A DNA stretch of 64,000 nt from Leptolyngbya sp. FACHB-8. GTDB taxonomy: Bacteria > Cyanobacteriota > Cyanobacteriia > Elainellales > Elainellaceae. The DNA lies in assembly GCF_014695575.1 (NCBI RefSeq), contig NZ_JACJOO010000052.1:1-64000 (forward strand). The letters run 5' to 3'. How positions within the stretch are numbered: the first letter of the stretch is position 1; each line of letters begins with the position of its first letter. The translations under genes were made by a program, and so were the position numbers. A model generated the notes under the pieces. It worked only from the letters and a program-made list of their open reading frames with translations. It was not told where the DNA came from and did no database searches. This document shows positions 36,750-45,448 of this stretch, piece after piece.

Positions 36750-36906
36750 AGGCCCTAAAGCTTTATTTTTCTTGCGCTTTTAGCCTAAGAAAAATAAACA
36801 GGACTTACGCAAGTCCACCACGTATAGAGCATTTGTGTTGTGGGTGGTGTGCGAAGTACACCACCCACAACACAAATGCGTAAGTCCAGATAAAGCTTTA
36901 GGGCCT
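36750..36906. repeat. 24-bp palindrome interrupted by an insertion
   Basis: Left arm 36750-36773. The right arm is split into 36787-36798 and 36895-36906, which joined are the exact complement of the left arm. The split is filled by a 91-bp element plus a 5-bp repeat of ATAAA. Confidence 0.9.
36799..36889. mobile_element. 91-bp MITE-like hairpin element (family D) with 5-bp target duplication
   Basis: Terminal inverted repeats GGACTTACGC (36801-36810) and GCGTAAGTCC (36878-36887); central 24-bp stem 36829-36852 with 36856-36879, loop GAA, one wobble. Flanked by ATAAA at 36794-36798 and 36890-36894, absent in duplicate from the opposite, uninterrupted arm. It encodes nothing. A related element with GACTTACGC ends is at 53151-53205. 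Confidence 0.85.
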
Positions 36907-36923
36907 CATGCGATATAGGAAAA

Positions 36924-36957
36924 AAAATCCCGAGTAACGGATGTTACTCGGGATTTT
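36924..36957 (-). terminator. Intrinsic terminator of fusA
   Basis: 15-bp perfect stem (36924-36938 with 36943-36957), loop GGAT. On the minus strand it is followed by a run of T. It lies 40 bp beyond the fusA stop. Confidence 0.85.
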
Positions 36958-36996
36958 CCTAATTAGGCACTAACGCTAGATACCGCGTTGTGGGTT

Positions 36997-39084
36997 TTAT
37001 ACCGCCGCTGCCTGACGCTCTTTGGCTTCCTTGATAACCACCTCTGCCACGTTGTTGGGGCAGGGCGCGTAGTGGGAGAACTCCATGGAGAACTGACCAC
37101 GACCGGACGTCATCGTCCGCAGGTCACCGATGTAACCGAACATTTCGCTCAAAGGTGCTTCCGCTTTGACTCGAACACCCATGGGGGTCTTGTCCTGGGA
37201 GCGGATCATGCCCCGGCGACGGTTGAGGTCACCGATGACATCACCCATGTAATCTTCAGGCGTGAACACGTCGATCTTCATGATCGGTTCCAGCAACTGA
37301 GGACCCGCCTTCGGTAGGGTTTGACGATAGGCAGCACGGGCAGCGATTTCGAAGGCGATCGCCGAAGAGTCCACAGGGTGGAAGCCACCATCGGTCAGAG
37401 TGACCTTCAGGTCTACGCAAGGATAACCTGCCAGTACACCCTTGACGATGCTGGCCTGGAAGCCTTTCTGAACCGCAGGCCAGTATTCCCGAGGTACGTT
37501 ACCCCCAGTAACCTTAGACTCAAACTGGAAGCCTGTTCCGGCTTCGCCCGGTTCGATGACGTAGTCAATCTTGGCGTATTGACCCGATCCACCTGACTGC
37601 TTCTTGTGAACATAGGTATCAGAGAGGGTCTTGGTGACGGATTCACGGTAGGCCACTTGAGGCTTACCCACTTCCACTTCGATGCCGTGGGTACGCTTGA
37701 GGATGTCCACCTTAATATCCAGGTGCAGTTCACCCATCCCTTTGATGATGCACTCGCCACTTTCCTGATCAGTTTCGACGTGGAAGGAAGGATCTTCCTG
37801 CACCATCTTGCTGAGAGCCATACCCATCTTCTCGTTCTCGCCCTTCTTCTTAGGAGCAACGGCAACGGAGATAACGGGCTCGGGGAACACCATCGGTTCC
37901 AGGGTCGCAGGTTGCTTGGGATCGCAGAGGGTATGACCCGTCTGAACGTTCTTCATACCTACGATGGCAACAATGTCACCCGCCTGGGCTTCATCGATTT
38001 CGATCCGGTCATCGGCGTGCATTTCCACCAGACGGCCAATCCGCTCGGTCTTACCAGTAGCGGTATTGAGCACGTTGTCACCCTTCTTCAGGGTACCGGA
38101 GTAGATCCGGGTGAAGGTCAACGCACCGAAGCGGTCATCCATAATCTTGAATGCCAGAGCTCGCATGGGTTTGGCTGGATCAACTTCGGCAAATTTGCCG
38201 GTTTCGTTTCCTTCCAAATCCACTTCAGGTTGAGGATGCACTTCCGTGGGGTTGGGCAGGTAATCAACCACACCGTCGAGAACGAGCTGCACACCCTTGT
38301 TCTTGAAGGAGGAACCGCAGTAGGTGGGGAAGAAGGACAGGTTGATGGTGCCCTTACGGATACAGCTCTTGATTTCGTCGATAGAGAGTTCTTCCCCTTC
38401 CAGGTACTTCTCCATCAATTCATCGTCCTGCTCCACAGCCGTTTCGATCATCATCTCGCGATACTTCGCGACTTGATCGACCATATCGGCGGGAACTGCT
38501 TCGATGGTGTACTTCTCTGGGTCGCCAGAGTCATCCCAAATCCAAGCTTTCTCAGTCAGTACATCAACTACACCGGTGAAAGTGCTTTCCACCCCGATGG
38601 GCAGGGTCATCACCAGGGGCTTCGCTCCCAGGATGTCTTCCACCTGCTTCACCACGCGGTAGAAGTCAGCGCCCATCCGGTCAAGCTTGTTGACATAAAT
38701 GATGCGGGCGACTTTGGAATCGTTGGCATAGCGCCAGTTGGTTTCGGACTGAGGCTCTACACCGCCCGAACCACAGAACACACCAACCCCACCATCCAGT
38801 ACCTTCAGAGAGCGGTACACCTCAATGGTGAAGTCAACGTGACCGGGGGTGTCAATAATATTGAACTGGTGATCTTTCCAGAAGCAGGAGGTCGCCGCCG
38901 ATTGAATCGTGATCCCCCGCTCTTGTTCCTGCACCATGAAGTCAGTGGTGGCCGCACCTTCGTGAACTTCACCGATTTTGTGGATTTTCCCGGTGAGCTT
39001 CAGAATCCGTTCGGTAGTGGTGGTCTTACCGGCGTCTACGTGCGCGAAGATACCAATGTTTCGATAGCGCGTGATGTCTTTCAT
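36997..39084 (-). CDS. fusA: Elongation factor G (cyanobacterial paralogue)
   Basis: Translational GTPase of 695 aa. G1 [10 protein letters not shown] (14-23), G3 DTPGH, G4 NKLD, and EF-G domains II-V with [14 protein letters not shown] and [10 protein letters not shown]. The N-terminus ([19 protein letters not shown]) and [16 protein letters not shown] match the second EF-G type of cyanobacteria (like Synechocystis sll1098, from memory) rather than the str-operon copy, and no ribosomal protein genes are adjacent. Translocation or a specialised ribosome role is expected. A 501-codon open frame on the opposite strand is a codon-bias shadow. Confidence 0.93.
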   Translation of the reverse strand: MKDITRYRNIGIFAHVDAGKTTTTERILKLTGKIHKIGEVHEGAATTDFMVQEQERGITIQSAATSCFWKDHQFNIIDTPGHVDFTIEVYRSLKVLDGGVGVFCGSGGVEPQSETNWRYANDSKVARIIYVNKLDRMGADFYRVVKQVEDILGAKPLVMTLPIGVESTFTGVVDVLTEKAWIWDDSGDPEKYTIEAVPADMVDQVAKYREMMIETAVEQDDELMEKYLEGEELSIDEIKSCIRKGTINLSFFPTYCGSSFKNKGVQLVLDGVVDYLPNPTEVHPQPEVDLEGNETGKFAEVDPAKPMRALAFKIMDDRFGALTFTRIYSGTLKKGDNVLNTATGKTERIGRLVEMHADDRIEIDEAQAGDIVAIVGMKNVQTGHTLCDPKQPATLEPMVFPEPVISVAVAPKKKGENEKMGMALSKMVQEDPSFHVETDQESGECIIKGMGELHLDIKVDILKRTHGIEVEVGKPQVAYRESVTKTLSDTYVHKKQSGGSGQYAKIDYVIEPGEAGTGFQFESKVTGGNVPREYWPAVQKGFQASIVKGVLAGYPCVDLKVTLTDGGFHPVDSSAIAFEIAARAAYRQTLPKAGPQLLEPIMKIDVFTPEDYMGDVIGDLNRRRGMIRSQDKTPMGVRVKAEAPLSEMFGYIGDLRTMTSGRGQFSMEFSHYAPCPNNVAEVVIKEAKERQAAAV

Positions 39085-39745
39085 AGTTGCTCTCTAGTTA
39101 GGTGCTGCTAACCGCGTGGTGATCACCTTCAAGGTTTACTCAGAGGGAATCGGCGCTGTCCTTCATAGCCAGCGCGGGCTGGGGCTAAACCACTCGGAGC
39201 ATGAGAAAACCTCTGGATGCCTGTGGCGACAGTACCAATCTTTGAATAATTGTAAATCTTTTTGATGCCAAACGTCGATCAGGCTGCCCTCTATCGACCG
39301 GCAAAATCCCCCAAAAAATTGGGTGGATTCCCGCCCATCCAGCCTGCGATCGCCCTCTTCCTTCCCCTTCAAGGAGGCTCGAAAAGCTCTGAAAGCAATT
39401 AACTTTCGTGTGCAAAGCCTACGAAAACTAACATTTCAGTGACCCCCTGGACCTGGCTGATAATAGCCCAACAAATTGAGACCACACAGAAGAGCCTAGG
39501 GGAATTTGAGGTTATTTCCCTCCAGTCTAACGCTGGAATTAGGGATTTAGGGAGGCGATCGCCCTTTAGAGTGCCCACGGTTTTCTGAAAAGAACAGGGT
39601 TCGAGATCATAAATCGTGAATAAATCCACGCTGTTGAGGCCGGTTATCCACGGTTAGATATGACGTTTAACAAAGCCTTAGCAAGTTTCCCTGCGCTATC
39701 CTGGTAGTGTGTACTAACAACTATCCCCTAAAGCGGGAGGGCACC
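39085..39745. other. Divergent fusA/infC intergenic region, no gene seen
   Basis: About 660 bp between the EF-G and IF-3 starts. One HIP1 site near 39556; no hairpin of the long type, no RNA gene recognised. Presumably holds both promoters. Confidence 0.5.
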
Positions 39746-40234
39746 ATTATCGTTACAAAACAACTGATCAACCGTCAAATTAGAGCTCCTCAAGTTCTGT
39801 TGATTGACCATGAAAATACAAACCACGGTTTGACAGATACCCGCGAAGCCTTGCGGATGGCAGGGGAGGCGGGTCTGGATCTAGTCGTGGTGGGCGAAGG
39901 CAAAGAAGTGCCAGTCGCGAAAATTTTGGATTACGGCAAGCTGCAATATCAGCAAAAGAAACGGCAGAAGCAGAGTGCTCGGCCTACCGTCAAAGAAGTA
40001 CGGCTACGGCCCAATGTGGGTGAGTCTGACTACCACCTGCGGATTGAGCGAGCAATTGAGTGGCTGAGCAAGGGCGATTCTGTAAAGTTCCAGATTCGAC
40101 TTCGGGGTCGGGAAAACCAGAACCGCGATCGCGCGGTCGATCTCCTCGACAAGATTGTCGCGGATATCGGCCAAGCTGGTAAGCTGCAATCCCTGGATAA
40201 ACGTGCGCTAATTGTACAGCTCACGCCAGGTTAA
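39746..40234 (+). CDS. infC: Translation initiation factor IF-3 (divergent), AUU start
   Basis: 162 aa. The N-domain begins INRQIRAPQVLLID; the linker is Lys/Gln-rich; the C-domain has KEVRLRPNVGESDYHLRIERA and LRGRENQN. All IF-3 blocks align, but several otherwise constant residues differ, so this may be a second cyanobacterial IF-3. No ATG is available. GGGAGG at 39735-39740 lies 5 nt before ATT 39746, and AUU is the known autoregulated start of infC in other bacteria. The alternative is a GTG at 39707 without a Shine-Dalgarno. A GC-rich terminator follows at 40276. Confidence 0.85.
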   Translation: MIVTKQLINRQIRAPQVLLIDHENTNHGLTDTREALRMAGEAGLDLVVVGEGKEVPVAKILDYGKLQYQQKKRQKQSARPTVKEVRLRPNVGESDYHLRIERAIEWLSKGDSVKFQIRLRGRENQNRDRAVDLLDKIVADIGQAGKLQSLDKRALIVQLTPG

Positions 40235-40275
40235 TTTCGGTGCGTTTAACGCACAAGATTAACGTGTAGAGCTGT

Positions 40276-40303
40276 GGGGGGCATTGGTTCGGAAATGCCC
40301 CCC
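40276..40303 (+). terminator. Terminator after infC
   Basis: GGGGGGCATT (40276-40285) pairs with AATGCCCCCC (40294-40303), followed by a T-rich run. Its position inside an N-terminal extension of msrA argues against the longer msrA start. Confidence 0.75.
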
Positions 40304-40364
40304 TTTGCTCTTTGTAAGAATGCTCTACCATAAAGGGGAATTAGCCAAACGTCCCCACAAACCT

Positions 40365-41018
40365 ATGGTCTTATTTGGATTCGGTAAAAAATTAAATCTA
40401 CCGTCCCCGTCTGAAGCTCTACCTGGACGGGCAGAAGTAATGCCTGTAACCAATCGTCATTTTGTGAATGGGAATCCCATTCAGCCTCCGTTTCCGGCGG
40501 GTATGGAGACAGCGGTGTTTGGATTGGGATGTTTTTGGGGAGCTGAACGCCGCTTCTGGCAGCAACCCGGTGTTTATTCTACTGCTGTCGGTTATGCAGC
40601 TGGCTCTACGCCCAACCCAACCTATCGGGAAGTGTGCTCTGGGATGACCGGGCATAACGAAGTGGTGCTGGTCGTCTTTGACCCCCAGAAACTCAGCTAT
40701 GCGGATTTACTAAAGGTCTTTTGGGAAAGTCACGACCCAACCCAGGGAATGCGCCAGGGTAATGATGTAGGAACCCAGTACCGTTCTGGCATTTACGTTT
40801 ATTCTCCTGAGCAACGCAAGCTAGCCGAGGACTCACTTCAGCGCTATCAAGAGGTGTTGAAAGAGTCTGGCTATCCTGCGGTTACAACAGAAATTCTGGA
40901 TGCTCCGGAGTTCTATTATGCAGAAGACTATCACCAGCAGTACCTGGCTAAGAATCCAGGGGGTTACTGCGGTCTAGGTGGAACGAGTGTTTGTTACCCA
41001 GCAACAGCGAACGCCTAG
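40365..41018 (+). CDS. msrA: Peptide-methionine (S)-S-oxide reductase
   Basis: Repairs oxidised methionine (S-sulfoxide). 217 aa. Catalytic Cys56 in GCFWGAE, family motifs [27 protein letters not shown] and YHQQYL, and C-terminal Cys in GGYCGL and SVCYP as likely resolving residues. I start at ATG 40365 ([10 protein letters not shown]), the usual cyanobacterial N-terminus. The open frame upstream overlaps the infC terminator. A cytoplasmic antioxidant enzyme; no operon partner. Confidence 0.93.
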   Translation: MVLFGFGKKLNLPSPSEALPGRAEVMPVTNRHFVNGNPIQPPFPAGMETAVFGLGCFWGAERRFWQQPGVYSTAVGYAAGSTPNPTYREVCSGMTGHNEVVLVVFDPQKLSYADLLKVFWESHDPTQGMRQGNDVGTQYRSGIYVYSPEQRKLAEDSLQRYQEVLKESGYPAVTTEILDAPEFYYAEDYHQQYLAKNPGGYCGLGGTSVCYPATANA

Positions 41019-41040
41019 CTAAGTTAGCCTCAATCTTCTG

Positions 41041-41075
41041 GAAACGGCTCGTGCTTTATAGACACGGGCCGTTTC
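41041..41075. terminator. Hairpin after msrA
   Basis: 13-bp stem GAAACGGCTCGTG with CACGGGCCGTTTC (one wobble), 22 bp past the msrA stop. No clear T-tract. The following 240 bp up to 41317 contain no gene. Confidence 0.5.
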
Positions 41076-41317
41076 ACTATAAGGCAGGGATTCTTATTTC
41101 TGGAGGTGAGATACAACCATCTGGAAGAAGCGTTACAAAGGCTAGAGCAGCATATCGCGTTAAATGCATCACGGGATGAAGGCTGAAAATGGACGTAAAA
41201 CGCGGCTTGCAATGCCATTCTTAGCATCGCCAACAAAATAACCTGTCGTTCAATACAAGACCCTTAGCAACATCGTTGTTGCAGAAAGGATGTTGAAAGG
41301 GCGATCGCCTAAAACAA

Positions 41318-41345
41318 AAGCGTCTTGAGCTCTCTCAAAACGCTT
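41318..41345 (-). terminator. Terminator of tRNA-Thr
   Basis: 12-bp stem (41318-41329 with 41334-41345, one mismatch) followed on the minus strand by TTTTGTTTT, 21 bp beyond the tRNA 3' end. Confidence 0.7.
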
Positions 41346-41366
41346 GTGGAAATTGGCTTTTCTTGA

Positions 41367-41439
41367 AGCTGGTGACAGGATTTGAACCTGCGACCGGCTG
41401 ATTACAAATCAGCTGCTCTACCAGCTGAGCTACACCAGC
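41367..41439 (-). tRNA. tRNA-Thr (UGU)
   Basis: 73-nt cloverleaf read on the minus strand. Acceptor GCTGGTG/CACCAGC with discriminator U, D-arm with AGCTCAGCTGGTAGAGC, anticodon stem GCTGA/TCAGC around loop TTTGTAA (anticodon UGU, threonine), and T-arm GCAGG-TTCAAAT-CCTGT. The CCA end is not encoded, as is common in cyanobacteria. Confidence 0.95.
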
Positions 41440-41503
41440 AACTGGCGTAAAACAATATAACATTGCTTTTAGGCATTTGTCAGGGGAAAGCGTAAAAAAA
41501 ATT

Positions 41504-41552
41504 CTACTTTTGTGTGAAACCTCAGCATTGCTGAAGTTTCACACAAAAGTAG
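41504..41552. repeat. 23-bp inverted repeat, loop ATT
   Basis: Arms 41504-41526 and 41530-41552, one C-A mismatch. It sits 6 bp past the end of the minus-strand response-regulator gene; on the minus strand it leads into ATTTTTTTTAC, so it likely terminates the HK-RR pair. Confidence 0.75.
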
Positions 41553-41558
41553 GAAGGG

Positions 41559-42200
41559 TCAAAGAGCATCGCGGTGAGTTTGGGCGAAAAGGGCAGCCTG
41601 AGTGCGATCGCGCAAATTTAACCGCGCCAGCAGATTTGTCACGTGGTTCTTCACGGTTCCTTCCGAAAGGTAAAGTGCCTCTGCAATCTCGCGATTGCTA
41701 GCTCCGGTGGCAATGAGTTTCAGAACTTCCCGTTCGCGGGGGGTTAGGTGCTGAAGCTCGGGGGGCGGGGGTGGGGTAGAGGGAGTATTGAGGTAGACCG
41801 TGAGTTTTGTCAGGATGCCGGGACTGAGTTGGGTGTACCCCTGGTGAGCGGCGCGGATAGCGTCAGCGAGGGTTTCGGAGGGGGTGTCTTTCAGCAGGTA
41901 GCCAACAGCCCCTTGGCGGAGGGCGGCCGTAACATAGTCATCGTCGTCGAAGGTCGTGAGAACGAGCACTTTGGAAGCTGGAGTCTGACGGCAGATAATC
42001 TCGGTCGCGGCAACGCCGTCCATCTCTGGCATGCGGATGTCCATCAGAACGACATCTGGATGGAGGGCTACAGCCTGCTGTACTGCCTTCTCGCCCGTAT
42101 CTGCCTCCCCTACTACCTCAATGTCGGCTTCCATCTCCAGCAGTGTGCGTAGGCCCTGGCGAATCAGGTGCTGGTCATCCACAATCAACAGTCGAATCAT
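41559..42200 (-). CDS. NarL/FixJ-family response regulator
   Basis: 213 aa. Receiver with DDQ acidic residues, phospho-acceptor Asp in VLMDIRMPEMDG and Lys in LLKDTPSE. A Pro-rich linker (PSTPPPPPE) is followed by a LuxR-type helix-turn-helix (LTPREREVLKLIATGASNRE, LYLSEGTVKNHV). Partner of the HisKA_3 kinase encoded 67 bp upstream; a candidate palindromic operator lies in the divergent promoter region at 43571-43590. Confidence 0.95.
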   Translation of the reverse strand: MIRLLIVDDQHLIRQGLRTLLEMEADIEVVGEADTGEKAVQQAVALHPDVVLMDIRMPEMDGVAATEIICRQTPASKVLVLTTFDDDDYVTAALRQGAVGYLLKDTPSETLADAIRAAHQGYTQLSPGILTKLTVYLNTPSTPPPPPELQHLTPREREVLKLIATGASNREIAEALYLSEGTVKNHVTNLLARLNLRDRTQAALFAQTHRDAL

Positions 42201-42267
42201 GGCATTGCTTCAGGGGATGTGTTTTAGGAACGTGAAACCGATCGCCTTCTCCATGCCTGTAGCTGGA

Positions 42268-43506
42268 TCAGGATAGCTCAGGGGGAATTTCAATCTCGAT
42301 AGTAGTGCCCTGATAGGGAGCACTATGTACTCGGAATTGGCCTCCCAGGGTCGAAGCACGTTCGCGCATTCCTTGCAGACCAAAGCCTGTGGAGTTTTGT
42401 TGAGGATCGAAGCCACGGCCATCGTCGATGATGCGGAGGGTCAGCCCTGTGGGTAGGTTGTGCAGTTGAATCGTAACTTCGCTGGCATGAGCGTGTTTGA
42501 CGATGTTGGTAAGGGCTTCTTGAATAATGCGGTAAAGACTGGTGCGGAGATCAGAGGGCAGGTTTTGAGAAAGGTGGATGGAATAGGTGGGAGCAATCCC
42601 TGTGTTTTTTTCAAAGTCTCGGGCGAGGGTGGCGATCGCCTCTTCCAACGACTGCCGTTGCAACGGATCTGTACGCATGGCTGCAACCGATTGACGCACA
42701 TCCTGTAATGCAGTTGAGCCGAGTTGCTTCGCTTCTTTAAGGAATTGCTGAGCCTTTTCGGGTTGGCGAGGCCATAGTTTGAGAGCCGTTTCCAGTTGTA
42801 GATTGAGGGCCGTGAGGGAGTGGCCCAGGGAGTCGTGAATCTCACGCGCAATGCGGTTCCGTTCCTGAGACATCGCAAGGTTTTCGACGCGGAGGGCATA
42901 GTCACGCAGCTGGCGATTGGCATCCGCTAATCGCTGGCGACTGGCCCGCTCGGCCATTAAAGCATTGACGAGAAATAACACGAAGACCAGTGCGAGCCCA
43001 AAAGTGAGCAGAGAGTTCACGGCAAAGGCGCTGACAACGGGACGCAGGCGATCGCCCAACTCTGGTGAGGGAGCCCAATCTCGCAGCCGCAGCCGTAAGG
43101 CCGTCAGAGTAGCAAACATCCAGAAGGCGAGAAATGTTACGGTGATGCGCCCAGGCAAGCGATACATCAGGCAACTGCGAATCACCAGCACGATGTAGAG
43201 CACTGGAAATACTTGTAACCGTTGGCCGCTGCTGATGGTAGCCAGAGCCAGCCAGCCAAACTGCAGCAATGTATAGAGAATGGCGACTGGAAGTCGTATG
43301 GGCAACCGTAGACCCATAGCACCAAACCCCAGGATGCTGATGTATTGCATAACGGGGAAGGAAGGTGGCGGCGGCCCAAAATGGTGCGGTGGTGGCGGAG
43401 GTACTGGCAGAAATGTGTCGTTGAGGAGGGCGATCGCCAATAACCCCCATTCCAGATGTAGCAGAAATGGGAAGGGATGATTACGGGGGGTAATGGGACG
43501 CTCCAC
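42268..43506 (-). CDS. NarX/LiaS-type sensor histidine kinase
   Basis: 412 aa, GTG start. The N-terminal half is membrane-embedded with about six hydrophobic segments (to about residue 190) and an unusual Pro/His-rich stretch (VPPPPPHHFGPPPP, about 35-50), possibly periplasmic and metal-binding. Then a short coiled coil, HisKA_3 dimerisation with phospho-acceptor His in REIHDSLGHSL, and HATPase_c (EALTNIVKHAHAS, DDGRGFD, GFGLQGMRERA). Upstream of its cognate NarL-type regulator and divergent from a Spy-like gene, suggesting envelope-stress or metal sensing (inference). Confidence 0.93.
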   Translation of the reverse strand: MERPITPRNHPFPFLLHLEWGLLAIALLNDTFLPVPPPPPHHFGPPPPSFPVMQYISILGFGAMGLRLPIRLPVAILYTLLQFGWLALATISSGQRLQVFPVLYIVLVIRSCLMYRLPGRITVTFLAFWMFATLTALRLRLRDWAPSPELGDRLRPVVSAFAVNSLLTFGLALVFVLFLVNALMAERASRQRLADANRQLRDYALRVENLAMSQERNRIAREIHDSLGHSLTALNLQLETALKLWPRQPEKAQQFLKEAKQLGSTALQDVRQSVAAMRTDPLQRQSLEEAIATLARDFEKNTGIAPTYSIHLSQNLPSDLRTSLYRIIQEALTNIVKHAHASEVTIQLHNLPTGLTLRIIDDGRGFDPQQNSTGFGLQGMRERASTLGGQFRVHSAPYQGTTIEIEIPPELS

Positions 43507-43570
43507 AGGTTATGAACCACGCGATATCCCTACAGTACCGTAGTCTCTGAGGAGCGCGATCATGACTAAA

Positions 43571-43590
43571 GTCACGGGTATACTCGTGAC
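43571..43590. promoter_or_regulatory. Candidate operator palindrome in the HK/Spy divergent region
   Basis: GTCACG 43571-43576 and CGTGAC 43585-43590 flank an 8-bp A/T-rich centre, a 20-bp dyad between divergent kinase and Spy-like genes. A plausible binding site for the NarL-type regulator; not tested. Confidence 0.4.
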
Positions 43591-43664
43591 GTTTGCTTCA
43601 GGTAAGCACCTGCCCTATCTTCCTACGATAAAACTATCAAACGAATTCCTCACAGGAGATTGGT

Positions 43665-44222
43665 ATGAATCGCAAATGGATGATGACGGCAGTGATGGGT
43701 GGTGTGTCAGCTCTGGCTTTGGCGATCGCTCCCTTAATGGCTGATGCTCAAACCCGGACGGCTCAAAACCAGACTCCGCCTGCCCAGGGCCAGGCTCAAC
43801 CCGGTTCTAGAGGTAACGGCCCCGGCAGGGGAGGGATGATGCAGCCACCGTTTGAACTAACGGATGCCCAGAAAGAGCAGATGCAACAGATTCGCCGGGA
43901 AACCCGTGAGCAAATTGCCAATGTCTTTACCGCAGAGCAACGGCAGAATTTCCAGGAAGGCGTGGAGTCAGGGGAACCCTTCCCTATGGTGATTCAATCC
44001 CTGGGGCTGAGCGATGAGCAACATGAACAACTGCGCACCATCATGCAAAACAGCATGGAGCAGCGACGCAATGTGTTGACGGATGAGCAACGAGCTCAAC
44101 TTCAGGAGCACGGCCCTGGGCGGGGTGGCCCACAGAGTGGTGGTTCGCAAGGGGGAGGGATGATGCCTCCTGGAGGCGGTAATGGCATGATGCCTCCTGG
44201 AGGTGGTCCTGGGGGAATGTAG
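43665..44222 (+). CDS. Spy/CpxP-like periplasmic protein with Met/Gly-rich tail
   Basis: 185 aa. Signal peptide (residues 1-28, ending ADA). Two LTxxQ-type motifs (LTDAQKEQMQQI and LTDEQRAQL) in a helical core, as in Spy/CpxP chaperones and their metal-responsive relatives. The flanks are low-complexity: an N-terminal Gln/Pro/Gly segment and a C-terminal Gly/Pro/Met repeat (GGGMMPPGG twice) that could bind copper or other soft metals. GGAG 7 nt before ATG. Divergent from the NarL-type system, its probable regulator; a strong terminator follows. Confidence 0.85.
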   Translation: MNRKWMMTAVMGGVSALALAIAPLMADAQTRTAQNQTPPAQGQAQPGSRGNGPGRGGMMQPPFELTDAQKEQMQQIRRETREQIANVFTAEQRQNFQEGVESGEPFPMVIQSLGLSDEQHEQLRTIMQNSMEQRRNVLTDEQRAQLQEHGPGRGGPQSGGSQGGGMMPPGGGNGMMPPGGGPGGM

Positions 44223-44280
44223 TCGCATAAGTTAAACGGCTACTTCGGCTTATGTAACGCTTCAGAATCTAAAAAATTAG

Positions 44281-44315
44281 AAGTTGCAGTTCCCTGAAGA
44301 ACTGCAACTTTTTAT
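44281..44315 (+). terminator. Intrinsic terminator after the Spy-like gene
   Basis: 12-bp perfect stem (44281-44292 with 44299-44310) followed by TTTTTATA. A near-identical stem (AAGTCGCAGTTC) follows cbtB at 53731. Confidence 0.85.
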
Positions 44316-44394
44316 ATTTACAGAACTGCCGCATCTCTGTTAAAAATGCTGGACTTGTGTAAGCCCTAATTTCAATAAAAACATACTGTTAAAT

Positions 44395-44486
44395 CATTAG
44401 TGCGGACAGTTTTTCTGAAACCTTTGATTTTGCGCGCGCTTCGCGCGCGCAAAATCAAAGGTTTCAGAAAAACTGTCCAGAGTATT
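44395..44486. repeat. Hairpin element family B, copy 1
   Basis: 36-bp perfect inverted repeat (44404-44439 with 44443-44478), loop TTC, GC-only centre. The flanks CATTAGT and CAGAGTATT are shared with copy 2 at 61826-61917, showing a defined element of about 92 bp. Confidence 0.9.
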
Positions 44487-44509
44487 TTTAAATGACGCGA
44501 GAAGCGTTG

Positions 44510-45334
44510 CTATGGAGATGCTGTTCCAAACATTTGAATAGCCTTTGCCAAGTTGGCAGGGGTACCAATGTCTAAAAACCAGCCTGATTCAAACACGACG
44601 GCTTCAACCTGTAGCCCTGCTTGGATGCTCGCTTGAATGACATCCCCAATGGGAATTTCGATGTAATTGGGGAGGGTGGTTAGAGTTTGGATGGGGGTGT
44701 TGCCGACAAGGTCATACAAGCGTGCCTCAACGAAGGTGTTCAGGAACTCAGTAAAGGAAGCTTGCCAGAGGGCGATCGCCCACATATACCGCAGATGCGT
44801 AAACGACGACTTCTCATAAATTCCAAGAACTCGACCTGTTTCATCAAACTCGACAACTCCCACATTTTGAGGTTGATCCGTTGGGAAAAGGCCCAGCACT
44901 ACATCGGCTCCCGTTTCCTGTGCCCGGACCAGCAACTGTCCATAGGCGTCGTCAGGGGCAAATAAAACGTCGGGAAAGCCAACCAGTACCGTCGCATCCT
45001 GCACGAAGGGATAGGCCTGGTTCAGACTAAAGGGCACCCCAAAGGGCACATGCACTGTGAGGTAGGCCAACCGTATTCCCAACGCACTTCCATCCCCTAG
45101 AAATGCTGGAATATCCCACTTGTCGGGACGTAGAATCATTAAGGCCAGTTCGGCTCCAGCCCGCTGCATCTTTTCGAGAAGATAGTGTGCGACGACGCGG
45201 GGCGATCGCCTTCCCTCTGCATCAGCAGGCCAAAACCCCAGGGGAAATAGCTCTTTGCTCATAGGCAATGGCCCTATTCGCGTCCCCTGCCCTGCCGCAG
45301 GAATTAACCCAATGAGACGTCGCGATGGTGGCAT
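44510..45334 (-). CDS. RmlA/GalU-type sugar-phosphate nucleotidyltransferase
   Basis: 274 aa from ATG 45334. Rossmann-type nucleotidyltransferase: IPAAGQGTRIGPLPMSKELFPLG is the NTP-binding loop (GxGTR then P..KE) and GFPDVLFAPDD carries the metal-binding Asp. The C-terminal part has a GWFLDIGTP stretch as in glucose-1-phosphate thymidylyltransferases. The sugar is not determined. A longer start at 45385 falls exactly on the end of a hairpin repeat and adds 17 unsupported residues, so I use 45334. No sugar-pathway neighbours. Confidence 0.85.
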   Translation of the reverse strand: MPPSRRLIGLIPAAGQGTRIGPLPMSKELFPLGFWPADAEGRRSPRVVAHYLLEKMQRAGAELALMILRPDKWDIPAFLGDGSALGIRLAYLTVHVPFGVPFSLNQAYPFVQDATVLVGFPDVLFAPDDAYGQLLVRAQETGADVVLGLFPTDQPQNVGVVEFDETGRVLGIYEKSSFTHLRYMWAIALWQASFTEFLNTFVEARLYDLVGNTPIQTLTTLPNYIEIPIGDVIQASIQAGLQVEAVVFESGWFLDIGTPANLAKAIQMFGTASP

Positions 45335-45344
45335 AACAGCAACG

Positions 45345-45385
45345 ATGGTTTTGAGCGGGAACCTGAGGCTTCCGCTCAAAACCAT
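45345..45385. repeat. 16-bp inverted repeat upstream of the nucleotidyltransferase
   Basis: Arms 45345-45360 and 45370-45385, one mismatch. Positioned over the likely 5' UTR, so it could affect translation or mark an element insertion. Confidence 0.7.
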
Positions 45386-45448
45386 AGCCTATTTGAAGAG
45401 TTGGGAGAGCTGCGTTTAGTGTTTGCCTTCTGTTTGCTACGCTGTGCC

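Noticed and set aside
37606-39111. 501-codon open frame antisense to the EF-G gene
   Set aside because: It mirrors the fusA coding frame, has no family similarity I can see and overlaps a certain gene completely; a codon-bias shadow.
40284-40364. Longer start of msrA
   Set aside because: It overlaps the infC terminator stem and is absent from the usual cyanobacterial MsrA N-terminus.
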